Part shown: piece after piece, positions 43,067-54,400 of the stretch
How positions within the stretch are numbered: the stretch's first letter is position 1
Layout: each line of letters begins with the position of its first letter
Assembly (NCBI GenBank): GCA_023053545.1
Contig: JAKZAN010000006.1
Location: 12,221,412-12,285,411 of the forward strand
Source: Lepidurus packardi
Lineage: Eukaryota > Arthropoda > Branchiopoda > Notostraca > Triopsidae
Length of the DNA stretch: 64,000 nucleotides
Direction: 5' to 3'
Position numbers and translations under genes: made by a program
Notes under the pieces: model-generated
The model's database searches: none
The model's input: only the letters and a program-made list of their open reading frames with translations
Told to the model about the DNA's origin: nothing

Positions 43067-43981
43067 GTTTACATCGTGATCAGGCTATAACGACTACTCC
43101 CTCTCCTTCGCGATACCTTCGGTTCTTATACTAAATCTTGCCCTTAACCTTGAAAGACTTGTCCCTGACCTTCACCTTGTATTATTTTCTTGCCATCAGG
43201 TCAAGAATGACGAAAACCTATCACTAGATTAGATTTAGCTAGCGCAGAGTGCCTCGACACTTGGAGCGCAAGTGGCAAGTTCGCCCTGGGAAAACCCAAG
43301 AAGATAAAGGTATATTATTCAAAAACCCATTGACGCATTGTGAAAAGGCGGCTCTAGATGACGAATTTGGGTCAATGACCTCTAAATAATCTCCAATGCC
43401 CTCAAAAGCCTTTCCTGGTTCCAGATAACATTCAATGACTTCCAAGTAACTTTCAAATGACCTCTAAATGACCTTCGATGACCTCAACAAACCTTTCTTG
43501 GCTTAAGATAACCTTCAAATGCCCTCTAAATAACCTTCAATGACCTGCCTTCAATGGGCCCTTTTTTTGGCTTCGGGTAACCTTCAAATGAACGTCATTT
43601 GAAACGTGTGCAACGCAATAGACCCTTGCCCTAAACGTCACATTTTTTCACGTCGGGGTGTTTCTTGGTTGGTTGAGAAACGGGACGGTTAGGCATGACC
43701 ACTGCTCCGCTACTGGCCATCCATCGTTCACTTTTTACTACGACAAATTTTTGTTTTTGTTTGTTTACAAGGCAAGCATGCGTGGAACGAGTACATCAGA
43801 GTTCGTACCAGACAGTGGAGCTAGACAGACGTTCCCATCAGGGCGATTTCATTTTCGTGATAGACAACTCATTCCTAGCTGTTATAAGACCAGGCGTTGG
43901 CAATTGACTGCAAAGATTCCTAAATTATCATTAAATACAAACTGAGGACCCCAGAAGATAAGTGGTTGTCCGAGTAGAGCC
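43067..43981. other. No gene; degenerate minisatellite
   Basis: 43370-43600 repeats AACCTTCAAATGACCTCTAAAT/AACCTTCAATGACCT units of about 20-40 bp. The rest may include the 5' UTR of the LINE that follows. Confidence 0.5.
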
Positions 43982-45100
43982 ATGAGTGGCCAGAGCAGCG
44001 GAGCGAGGAGTAGAACCATGGAAAAGGAGAAAGACGAAAGAGCCACTAGCGGTCAGAGCGGTGCAGCTAAGAATAAAACCACGGAAAAGGAGAAAGACGA
44101 AACTACATCGACTGAAATGGAGTGGAACCAGGTAACCAGGAAAAGACAAAAACAGATAGGAAGTTCCGCTGAATCCGTGGGAAAGGAAGGGAAAAGGCAA
44201 CACGTGGATGCATAAGGAAAGGAAAGCGTAAACCAAGGTGTAGGTAAAGGTAAAAAACCAATAGGTACCAAAGGGAAAAATATAATCCCTCCGTCCAAAA
44301 ATCAAAGCGGGACCCCAGCGTTGAAACGAACGATTAACAATGACCACGGTGAGGAAGAAAACATACCTTCTTCGAGCAAGGAGAACAAGGAACCCGAAGA
44401 GGAGTTAGGAGTAATATTCGCAACATGGGTAGACTTAGAAGGGAACTTTGGTAGTAGCTGCCAGTATTAAAGAGAGTATTGGACAACTAATTGCGGATAC
44501 CAAACTAACGAGAAACGGGGAGTTGCTCATGAAAGCTAACTCTAAGGCCAATATGGAAAAATTGTTAGCCGTAAAAAGAATAGGCGAATATAATGTCAAA
44601 ATCCGGAAACAGAATTAAAAAAAAGAGCTCATGCCCTAGTAAAGGGAGTCCCGGTGGAAATCCCGGATGATTGCCTATTAGACCTGTGGGGAAGGGACGG
44701 GGTGGAATGCGTGAAAAGATGTAAAAGGAAGTTGCTAGATGGGTCTTACAAACCAATGGCAATGGTCCAAGTAACTTTCAATAGGCCAGACGTACACATA
44801 GAGAAACTAATGATAGAGGTGTTTTCATACCCAGTGTCCATGGTCAACCCACTCCCACCGGTATGCTTCAAATGCCAAAAAATTGGACACACACCAAAAG
44901 TTTGTAGATCAGTAATTAATCGCTGTGGCTTCTGTTTATCTAGCGAACACCAATACGCTATGTGCCCCAAGAAGGCAAAAGAAGGGGAAAAGGCGACTTG
45001 CTACAATTGCAAAGGACAGCACACCTCAAATGCGAGCGTATGTCCCAAACTTAAGAACTTTAAAACTCAGGAGAAACCAGTAGAGATAAAAAATACCTAG
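43982..45100 (+). pseudogene. LINE-1 ORF1 (gag-like, zinc knuckles)
   Basis: Starts with a Lys/Glu-rich N-terminus (MSGQSSGARSRTMEKEKDER) that stops at TAA 44213-44215; after further breaks the frame 44654-45100 carries three knuckles, CFKCQKIGHTPKVC, CGFCLSSEHQYAMC and CYNCKGQHTSNASVC. This is the nucleic-acid-binding ORF1 of I/Jockey elements. Confidence 0.8.
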
Positions 45101-45393
45101 GAACAATTCCCCCCATTAACCCAGGACGACACCCACGAAAATCTAGACCAAACCCAACAGCTGAACCGCCAAATTGGAACAATACTTGAATCAAGAACCC
45201 AACAAACGAGGAAAACTACGTACGCAGAAAAAGTACAAACTCAGACACTAAATAAAATGGAAATAGCTAAGATAATTGTACAGACAATTGTAATCGCACT
45301 ATCAATGGACTCTCCGCAAGAAAGAAATGTAGCTTTAGCCTCACTTCTTACAGCCTCATTCGAATTCCAGATCTCAAAAGATGACATATCACT

Positions 45394-46540
45394 ATGGACC
45401 CAAGCCTAAATCCGATACGAATTATATTTTGGAATGCCAGGAACCTAAAACAAAATAGCCAGTATCTGCTAAACTACCTAAGTAACTCACAAAAAAGAAC
45501 AGAAATAATTTTTATTTCAGAAACATGGCTAAAAGAAAAAGATAGATTCAGTATATTGGGGTACAACAGTATTAGGATGGACAGAATAGGAGAAAGGGGA
45601 GGAGGAATAATTTTTTTAACAAAGAAAGAAATTAACTGTAGAGAAATTATTATGGAACCTTACCCTAAGGGATCTTTGGAATCAGCGTGTATTGAAATAC
45701 AAACGGGAAAAGCAAGGCAAATTACAATACTAGGCATATACAACCGAATACTTTATCCAGATAACAGACACTTACGAATTCAAGAATTAAGACATTACCA
45801 AAAATACCTAAAGGGAGAGAAGTTAATTGTGGGAGATATGAATGCTAATCATAACAGCTGGTCGGAAGGATCCCGAATAGGGAGGGATCCATCTTTTACG
45901 AATTTATTGAAACGTCGCGAGATCTAACACTACTCCCAACCCCCTACAACGCTACCCACATAAGTGACGCAACAGGGAAAGGGACTACGATCGATCTGTG
46001 CATTGGTAATGCAAGTCTAATAACATGCACCAATATTTGGGTCGGATATGACTTGGGTAGTGACCACCTCCCCGTAATCTTAGATATAAATCTAGAAATC
46101 GTAACTACGAATACCAAACCAAGCCGTTGGATTTTTAAAAAAGCGGATTGGAGTAACTGGAAAGAAACACTAAAACGTACTGACCCAACAAGGAAAGAAT
46201 ACAATAGCCTACAAGAGAAATACACAGATCTATGTGATACCCTAATCGATGTTAGTAAAACTTTCATCCCCAAAACAAGTACTAATATAGTTAGCAGTAA
46301 AATCCAAAACAAGCTGAACAAACCTTGGTTTAATGGGGATTGTAAGAAAGCAATCGGCATCATGAGATACGCCTTGAGGATGCTGAAATCAAATCCAACG
46401 CCGTCAAATTTGGAAGGTTACAAAAAAGCTAGAGCAAAAAGTATACGAGTGGTTAAAGAGTCAAAACGACAAGCGTGGAGGGAATTTACTGAAACCATAA
46501 CGGATAAAACCCCATCACAAATTTTTTGGAAAAAATAGGA
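45394..46540 (+). pseudogene. LINE-1 ORF2: APE-type endonuclease
   Basis: From ATG 45394: IIFWNARNLKQN, FISETWLKE (catalytic Glu) and GDMNANHNSW, then a frameshift near 45927. The continuation has DLCIGN and GSDHLPVILDI (terminal SDH) and runs to 46538. The fold's key residues (N, E, D-N, D, H) are recognisable across the break. Confidence 0.85.
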
Positions 46541-46764
46541 TGGCTGACAAATAAACCGACTTCACAAATTCAAAGCTTGAAAGTACCGTGCTCGTCCCCC
46601 GCGGAATATACCAAAACTGAAAAAGAAACAGCCTCGATCTTTGCGGACTACTTCGTATCCGTCCACAACCACGACATAAAGTTTGACATACAAGAAAACG
46701 AAATCCTAAAAATTCGAGAGGAAATTAAATTCTATATGGATAAAAACAATTGTAATGCAATTAA

Positions 46765-46852
46765 ATTAATTAATTAAATTATTAATTAATTTATAATTAA
46801 TTAATTTATATTATATTATATTAATTAATTTATAATTAATTAATTAATTAAA
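46765..46852 (+). repeat. AT-rich simple repeat inside LINE-1 ORF2
   Basis: About 90 bases composed almost only of TTAATTAA/TATAATTAA and TATATTATAT words, inserted between the endonuclease linker and the RT. It disrupts the frame. Confidence 0.9.
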
Positions 46853-48270
46853 GCTATAAGTGCCCTAAAACCAACCAACCATGGTGAAGACGAAATCCAT
46901 AACCTAATAATTAAAACGCTCCCAGGAAATTGGTCGTTTGCCATCCTAGACATAATTAATGAGAGCTGGTTGACAGGGGAGATCCCTGAGCAATGGAAAA
47001 CTGCCATAATCCACCCCATAAATAAACCGGGAAAGTCACCAATAGACCCGTCCTCGTACAGACCGATATCACTAGCGTCATGTGTTGCAAAATTAGCAGA
47101 GAAAATGGTAAAGAAACGACTCGTGTATATACTAGAATCCAAAAATCTACTACCTAATTTCCAGTCAGGATTCAGGCCACTTAGATCCACTGAAGACCAA
47201 CTATTGAGGATAGTAAACGCTGGAAAAGAGGCCTTACGAAAGAAAAAATCTTTAGCGGTAGCAGGCTTAGATATCGAAAAAGCTTATGATAGAGTGTGGA
47301 TAGATGGCCTGTTAGTAAAGCTAGGTAGGCTAGGGATAACGGGACCCCCTCTAAAATGGCTCGGAAATTACCTAACACAAAGGAAAATCAAGGTCAGAGT
47401 CGGTAGTGTACTATCCGATGTGAGAAAGATAGAAAGAGGGTTACCTCATGATCAGTCTTGAGCCCGATTTTATATAACGTTATGACGTATGATTTCCCAA
47501 GATGCGAACCCATTTCACCGCCAAGCAACTTCGCGGATGACATAGGAATATTCGCTGAAGGAAACGACGCTCTGGAGGCGATTAAGAAACTACAAAAGGC
47601 CATAGTCAAGATTGATCAGTGGTGTACAATTTGGGCCCTTACAATCTCACCGGCGAAGTCAAACTATATGCTAGTCACCAGACAAAGAGATTTGCCAAAC
47701 AAACACCCGCACCTCCAAAACCAAGTCCTAAACAGAGTTAAAGAAATTAAATTTCTAGGCCTAAAACTGGACCAAAGATTAACGTTTAAAAATCATATTG
47801 AACAAGTCAAATTGACATGTAAAAAAAGACTACAGGGGATCAAAATACTAGCTGGAATTAAATGGGGTGCAACTCCGAGAAGCATACTAAACCTATATAA
47901 AGCTCTCGTAAGATCTAAAATGGAATATGGATCGGTGGTGTACAATATAGCCTGTAAAACGATAAAATCGAAACTTGATCCTGTACAAAATGAAGCAATT
48001 AGGATAGCCCTAGGCCTATTAAAATCCTCACCAACACCAGTGATAAATTACCTCTCAGGAATGCAAACACTAGAAACACGAAGAAACTGGGCCTCGATAA
48101 AATACTACAAGAAAATAGTGGAAAGGGAAAATAATGACCCCACGAAACAGGAAGTGTACAACCGAAGATCCGTATATGTCACCATAGTTCACAAAATACT
48201 AGACCGGATGAATGTGACTCAACTGAATAAACCCACGCCCCATGCTCACCAAAACCCCTGGATAAGATAA
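46853..48270 (+). pseudogene. LINE-1 ORF2: reverse transcriptase
   Basis: ALKPTNHGEDEIHN, PEQWKTAIIHPINKPGK, SSYRPISLASCVAKLAEKM and AGLDIEKAYDRVW (first catalytic Asp) are in one frame to a TGA at 47459-47461 within the usual GLPQGS box (here GLPHDQS). The strand resumes at 47458 with SPILYNVM and NFADDIGIF (FADD catalytic pair), then KEIKFLGLKLD and the thumb region. A frameshift at the GLP motif kills this copy. Confidence 0.88.
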
Positions 48271-49220
48271 TTGTACTAAGAAATTTTCCCAGAAGTAGAA
48301 ATAGTACTGAAACCCGAACACTCTTCAACGAGTTAGTAGAAGAGCACTATCAAAATTTCACCCAAGTCTACACTGATGGATCAAAAACAGAACACGGGTG
48401 CTCAGGAGCAGCCTGGTTCCCCACCACAGGAAACAAAATACAGATAAAACTGGAACAACAGAACTCCATATTCATGGCAGAAGCTATCGCTATATTGCAA
48501 GCTACACAGGAAATCAAACAAATGACACCAGGAGCATACGTAATCTTCTCTGACTCCAAATCGTCCCTGCTATCGGTCCAGAATCCGCGGTCTCATATTA
48601 GCGAAGTAATTAGAAGTACGCTAAATGAGATGAACGAAAATGGGTACATGATAGTCCTCCAGTGGATCCCCAGTCACTCGGGGATCCCAGGAAACGAGAA
48701 TGTAGACAAACTGGCCAAAGAGGCGTTTGTCAACGGGAACACGGTAGAAATCCCCGGTCAAGGGGAAAAGTGGCTAAATACAATTGAAAAACAACTCCAA
48801 GAAACACAATTCCGCTTGTGGCAAAATCAAGACAGCCACAAACAGATCTTTCAAGAAAATAAATTCATCATGACTCCAAAGTGGTTCCATTCAAAAAATA
48901 GGAAAGCAGACGTCGCACTAGCCAGAATAAGAACGGGGCACAGCAAGCTCAATGAACATATGCACAAACTTAAACTAGCGGACAACCCGCTCTGTAACTT
49001 CTGCAGTACCGATAATCAAACAGTGGAACACGTAATCTGGGACTGCCCAGCCTTTATCCTCCAAAGAAGCGAACTACAACATAGACTACAACGTTTAGGA
49101 GTCCAATTTAACTTCCAAAACCTCATCGGAATAGGAAATTTTGGGAAGAAAATTCAATTCAGCATACGAAAAGCGTTAACAAAATACCTAAAGGATGGAA
49201 ACATTTTAGATCTGTTGTAG
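48271..49220 (+). pseudogene. LINE-1 ORF2: RNase H and C-terminal zinc motif
   Basis: VYTDGSKTEHGCSGAA (Asp), FMAEAIAILQA (Glu), FSDSKSSLLSV (Asp) and HSGIPGNENVDKLAKEA (Asp) give the full RNase H set; then CNFCSTDNQTVEHVIWDC, a Cys/His element found at the end of I/R1-type ORF2. TAG at 49218-49220. The frame is open from before 48474 to the end, but it is out of frame with the upstream RT piece. Confidence 0.85.
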
Positions 49221-49240
49221 AAGAAATAAAGGAAGACTCT

Positions 49241-49687
49241 CGAAAATAAGGGACGAATCCTAGCCAGTAGCCAAAGGGGACGAAGCGGTGCGCGTCTCCG
49301 AACTTACGAATACCCTAAGCATTGGAAAATTAACAAAACTCAAGGAAAAACAAAACCTGGACACACGCGGCAATAAGCACAATTTAGTGCTTCCGTGGCG
49401 TACTTTACAAGACAAGACAAGACGAGTACATCTAGTCAATTCAAAGTCATTCCAGTAACGTTAGTGCGTCCAAACGATTCCAAAGCAAAAAACCATACAA
49501 AATCAACATTAAATCCGTCAGCAGAACAGTAAACGGTAGCCCTAAACGTCGTGTGTATTATCGGCCAGAGTTTTTCTTTGGTTTACTACACATTGACTTT
49601 TTTTTTGGATTCCAGTGGATTTGTAAATAATAAATTATGCGATTTCCAAGGACAGTGACAAAACTTACTTGAAATAATGTGACATAC
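49241..49687. other. No gene recognised
   Basis: Presumed LINE-1 3' UTR (with an ACAAGACAAGAC run near 49410) and spacer up to the gypsy-3 target duplication. Confidence 0.4.
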
Positions 49688-49691
49688 CTTG

Positions 49692-49934
49692 TGTGGCGTG
49701 AGGCCCAGGAGATAGCCCGTAGCCATCCTTCCTCTGCGTACTTTCCTTTGTACTTTTTTCTCTTTCTCCTCTTTTTCCGTTTTTTACTCGTTGTTGACGG
49801 GTCGTTTTTTGTATGGTCGGTGGCGAGTGGTGCTTGTTTTGGCAGTCGGTCTTTGGTACGAACTCGAGAACAAACGGTGACTATACTCTCTCCAAGCAAA
49901 GGGGCTTAGTAGATTAATTCGGCTACTTGCTACA
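49692..49934 (+). repeat. gypsy-3 5' LTR
   Basis: 243 bp; carries 7 extra bases (GAGATAG-type) after GAGGCCCAG relative to the 3' LTR. Left flank CTTG. Confidence 0.92.
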
Positions 49935-50284
49935 CATTTGGTGGCAGCGGAGGGATCTGCGTTGCTGTCTATTGCACGCAGGCTGCATTTTTCGTGGAAT
50001 ATTAGGCTGGTTGGTGAGTGGCTGCGATCTTTTAGGAGTGATAGGAGTCCTAGGTGTGGTCGCTGCACGGTCTTTTGAAAACGCGTACGAGGCGGGCCGC
50101 GGAGCGCCTTAAATTGCCTTGGTTACAGAGACCCAGTTGACCTCAACCTGCCTATTACATCCGCGACGACCTTTGATTCCCCTTATTTTAAGCCAAAACC
50201 ACCAGTCCTAAAAATCACCCGGTTCTTTCTGCCGGTTTTGATATTCCCTCGAACGGATTATCAACGTCGGCCCTGGTGCCTCAT

Positions 50285-51400
50285 ATGTATGGGGTAGATC
50301 TGGGTGACGCATCGAGTGACAGTTCCTGTCAAAGTGACGGTGACCCAGACCCAACCAAAAGACGGGTTTCGGGAACCCTACTGAGGAGCGGCAGGTTGCT
50401 TCCTCGTACCCCCTCGACACTGCTTTGCCTTTCGTCCGACTCTTCCACGATGGCGAAGTCAGAAGAGTCAGGAGAGACGCCGCGGGCGATGGTGGCCATG
50501 ATGGCTCAATTCCAGCAGTTCTTAGCCCAGCAGCAGACGCAACAGCACGCACCTGCGCTTGCCCTCCCGGCATACAAGGGGAACAGCGATGTAGCAGGTT
50601 GGCTGCGCGACTTCGAACAGTTGGCCGGGCTTCAGGAATGGGACCCATCGACAAGGCTGCGGTTCGCGATATCGAAACTGAGCGGCGATGCCCGTACGTG
50701 GCAAGACGTTGAAGGTAGCGGGCTGAAGGATTGGGCAAAGTGGTGACAGCGGCTCAAAGCTGTTTTTGGTCGAAGCCTCACTCTGGAGGAGTGGCTCCGC
50801 CAAGTACAGGAGAGGGTGCAGCAGCCTGGCGAACCTGTAATCCAGTACGTCCTGGAGAAGGCGGAGTTGTGCCGGCGATGCCCGCATGGCATTTTCGAGG
50901 TGGACATAATCCCTTACCTCATCCGGGGTCTTGTTTGTAGGCAATACGTCCCCGCATTGCTAGTGAACCCTCCAACGACTGTCGGGACGTTCATAGACGT
51001 GATCCAGCGGTTAGCGAGCGTAATGGCCTCACCCGAGGCTGAGGCGTTAGCAGGACACCTGTCGGCTACGTCCACTACCTCCTTGCCACCCACTTTTCTT
51101 CCTCCTGTCGCCACGAGGTCAGTGTTGGCGCTGGAATCGAGCTCTCCGCAGATTCCAGACCCCGTTAAGGAATTAACGGAAGCCATGACTCAGCTTTCAA
51201 ATCAGCTGAGGCGCAATACTCCTCGTGAGGGCAGGGATCGCAGCACCGGCGATACTACGGAGACGGGGGAGGGAACAACGGGTCCCCGAAGACCATGGGA
51301 ACAAATCCAATGCTATGGGTGTAAGGCGTTGGGCCACTTACGGCGGGACTGTCCAGCTAATGTCCCCAAGCCGTCGGGAAACGGGAGGTCCGCCCCGTAG
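50285..51400 (+). pseudogene. gypsy-3 Gag with an in-frame stop
   Basis: An ATG at 50285 (MYGVDLGDASSD) or 50450 (MAKSEESGETPRA) begins Gag; the capsid-like part is YKGNSDVAGWLRDFEQLAGL. TGA at 50744-50746 interrupts the frame, which continues at once in register (LKAVFGRSLTLEEWLRQ) to TAG at 51398-51400. The single CCHC knuckle is CYGCKALGHLRRDC. Apart from the TGA the gene is open, so it is a recent point loss or a read-through site. Confidence 0.85.
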
Positions 51401-51408
51401 GGGCAAGG

Positions 51409-54400
51409 GTGGCGTTAATCACCCAAGTCCCCGATGGAGTGATGGAGATGCCCACTCAGCGAGCCAGGATCGCGGACGTGGGGTGGGTAGAAGCGCTGGT
51501 CGACTGCGGAGCTCGCGTCAGCCAGATTAGGGAGAGAGATCTGGGTCCGCTGGTTAATTCGGTTCGATCGACGGACTGCGCCAGCTATGAGTGCGCGGAT
51601 GGACGGTTGACAGGCACTCTTGGCTCCATTCCTCTGACCGTGGAGGTACTCGGACAGGTAGTGAAGTTGCCACGCGTCATGGTCGTGGAGAACGCGCCGT
51701 TTGCGCTAATTCTTGGTGGCGACTGGTTCAGGGCAACCGAGGCGACTGTTCGTATGAGGAATGGCAGCTACGAGGTCGAGATAGGAAAGTCCGTGCTCTC
51801 ACACTCTGACTCTGGAATCGTTATGGACCCACTCGAGCATGACAACGATATTAGGGCGATTGAGATCTGTGAAGTCGTCAGCAAGGCATCTGAAGCGTTT
51901 TCGGGGCAGGAGGCTGACGTACCTGCAGGTGCCCTTCGGTTTGTGCAAGCCACGGTGGCGGTCGACGATAAAGTTCTACGGATGAAGCCGAAGCTGGACT
52001 CCGAGCCTGGGTGCGAGTGGGCTACTCCAAGCTGTCTGCTGACAGTGGAGAGAGGAGTGGTACACGTTCCGGTGTTGAATTTTGGGGACCAGGCTGTTCG
52101 ACTATCGAAGGGAAAAGCGTTGGGGCGTTGGGATTTGGTTGATGATCCTCCGCCGGAGCCAACGGGTCCTCTCCTCCCTGCTACGCGTAACGTTATGTGT
52201 GTTGCATCTTCGCCAATGGTCGGCCGCGACAATGGGCTGAATTTACAACTGGGGAAAGAACTCCTTCCCGAAGAACGCAGCAGGTTGGCCACGATGCTCC
52301 AAGATTATGGAGACTGTTTCGCAAGGTCCAAGACGGACCTAGGGTTATGCAGCTTGATGTCTCATACCATCGATACCGGATGTTTGTTCCCAATTTCGGT
52401 CCACCCAAGGCGAGTACCTTTCCGGGAACGGGAGCTTATTCGCGAGCAAGTGAACGAGATGTTGAAGATGGACGTCATTGAGCCCTCTACAAGTCCTTGG
52501 TCATTTCCGGTTGTCCTCGTGCGCAAGAAGGACGGGAGTCCTCGGTATTGCATCGATTACAGAAGGCTCAACGACGCGACTCGGAAAGACGCGTATCCTC
52601 TCCCCAGAGTGGACGACGTTCTTGATCGACTGGCAGGGGCCTCGTACTTCAGTACGCTGGATATGTGCCACGGATATTGGCAGGTGGGCATGGCCGAGGG
52701 AGACCGTCCGAAGACAGCCTTTTGTACACCTGATGGCCTCTTCCAATACAAGCGTATGCCCCAAGGATTGTGCAACGCCCCTGCATCCTTTCAGCGTCTA
52801 TTGGACCGTTTCCTCGGAAGCCTTAAGTGGCGCTTTTGTTTAGTTTACCTGGATGACATCATGGTGCTTTCTCTGACCTTTGAGGAGCATCTTGAACGGT
52901 TGTCATCTGTACTGATTTCCCTTAGGCAAGCAGGATTTTTGCTCAAACCGAGCAAATGCCTTCTCGCCAGTCGGAAGATCTTATTTCTGGGACACGTTAT
53001 ATCGGGAGATGGCATTCGGCCGGATCCTAACAAGATTGAAGCAGTTTCAAATCATCCAACCCCTAGGAACGTCCGCGACGTGCGGAGCTTCCTGGGCTTA
53101 GCTTCTTATTACCGCCGATTCGTTCCAGGCTTCGCAAACACCGCGAGTTCGCTGAACGATTTGTTGAAGAAAGATGTCGGTTGGACTTGGGAGAGCAATC
53201 AGGAGCTGGCCTTCCGAAGTCTGATTGCCGCTCTGACCTCCTCTCCTACCTTGGTACACTACGACGAGAACACTTCCCTCGTTTTGCGAACGGACGCCAG
53301 TGGTACGGGGTTGGGAGCAGTGTTGTCACAGCTGGACGGCGATAAGGAAGGAGTCGTCAGTTACCTTAGCCGTAGATTGTCCGATGCCGAAAGGAAATGG
53401 CACAGCAATGAGCTCGAATGCATGGCCGTCGTCTGGGCCGTTCAGAAGCTCAGGTCTTATTTGCTGGGAAAACACTTCACACTGCAGACAGACAATAGCG
53501 CGGTCATGTGGCTTTTTAAGAAAAAAAACTTCACAGGGAAGTTCGCGCGGTGGGTACTGGATCTACAAGAGTTCGATTTTGAAATCCGACACATCAAGGG
53601 CAGCCAGAACGTTGTCGCCGATGCGCTATCCAGGATCCCCGAGATGAGCCCAACGCCCGTGTGTGCGGCAATGGTCGTCCAGAGGGATGATTTCTTACTA
53701 CAGCAGAGAAGCGACCAGCAACTGTCTGCCATCATGGAGTCTCTGGAAGCTGGAGAATCTGAGCACTCCCGCAGTTATGTTATGAAGGAAGGCGTTCTTT
53801 ATCATACCACCGGAGACCAGGGTAGAAAACGGTGTTTGGTCGTACCTCGCTGTCTGCGAAGAACCGTACTCTCAGAATGTCACGACAGTATTAGTGGGGG
53901 TCATCTGGGCATCGCGAAAACCTTCGATAAGGTTGCGAATCGGTATTGGTGGACGAAAATGACGAAACACGTGCAGGATTACGTAAGGTCCTGCATTAGA
54001 TGCCAGACTTTCAAGCCTATGACAGGGAAACCCATGGGCAAATTGCAGTCGATAACACCCCTGAATATCCCGTTTCTAACTATGGGAATCGATCATGTTG
54101 GGCCCCTTCGGACGACAATGCGGGGTAATCAGCACGTGTTGGTGGCGGTAGATTATGCGACCCGTTGGGTGGAGGCCTCGGCTGTTCCGGATACCTCAGC
54201 GTCGGTGGCGGCTGAGTTCCTCCTGAATCAAGTCGTCTATCGTCACGGTGCACCGGATAAGCTGATCAGTGATCGAGGGACGGCTTTCACTGCGCAAATA
54301 TTCGAAAAAGCATTGGAAACCATTGGAGTCCGTCATGCGATGGCGGCAGCGTACCACCCGCAGACCAACGGCCTGTGCGAGCGGACTAACAAAAGCCTGA

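Larger units (their letters stand above)
43982..49240 (+). mobile_element. I/Jockey-group LINE with RNase H, broken (LINE-1)
   Basis: Plus-strand remnants run in the order of a full non-LTR element: ORF1 with CCHC knuckles (43982-45100), endonuclease (45394-46050), RT (46860-47700) and RNase H (48350-48760), then a Cys/His terminal motif. An RNase H after RT and gag-like ORF1 knuckles suggest the I clade or a close relative. Several frameshifts and stops and one AT-rich insertion (46765-46852) break ORF2. No poly(A) or target duplication was identified. Confidence 0.88.

Noticed and set aside
50208-50738. 176-codon minus-strand frame over gypsy-3 gag
   Set aside because: Antisense shadow of gag; no family match.
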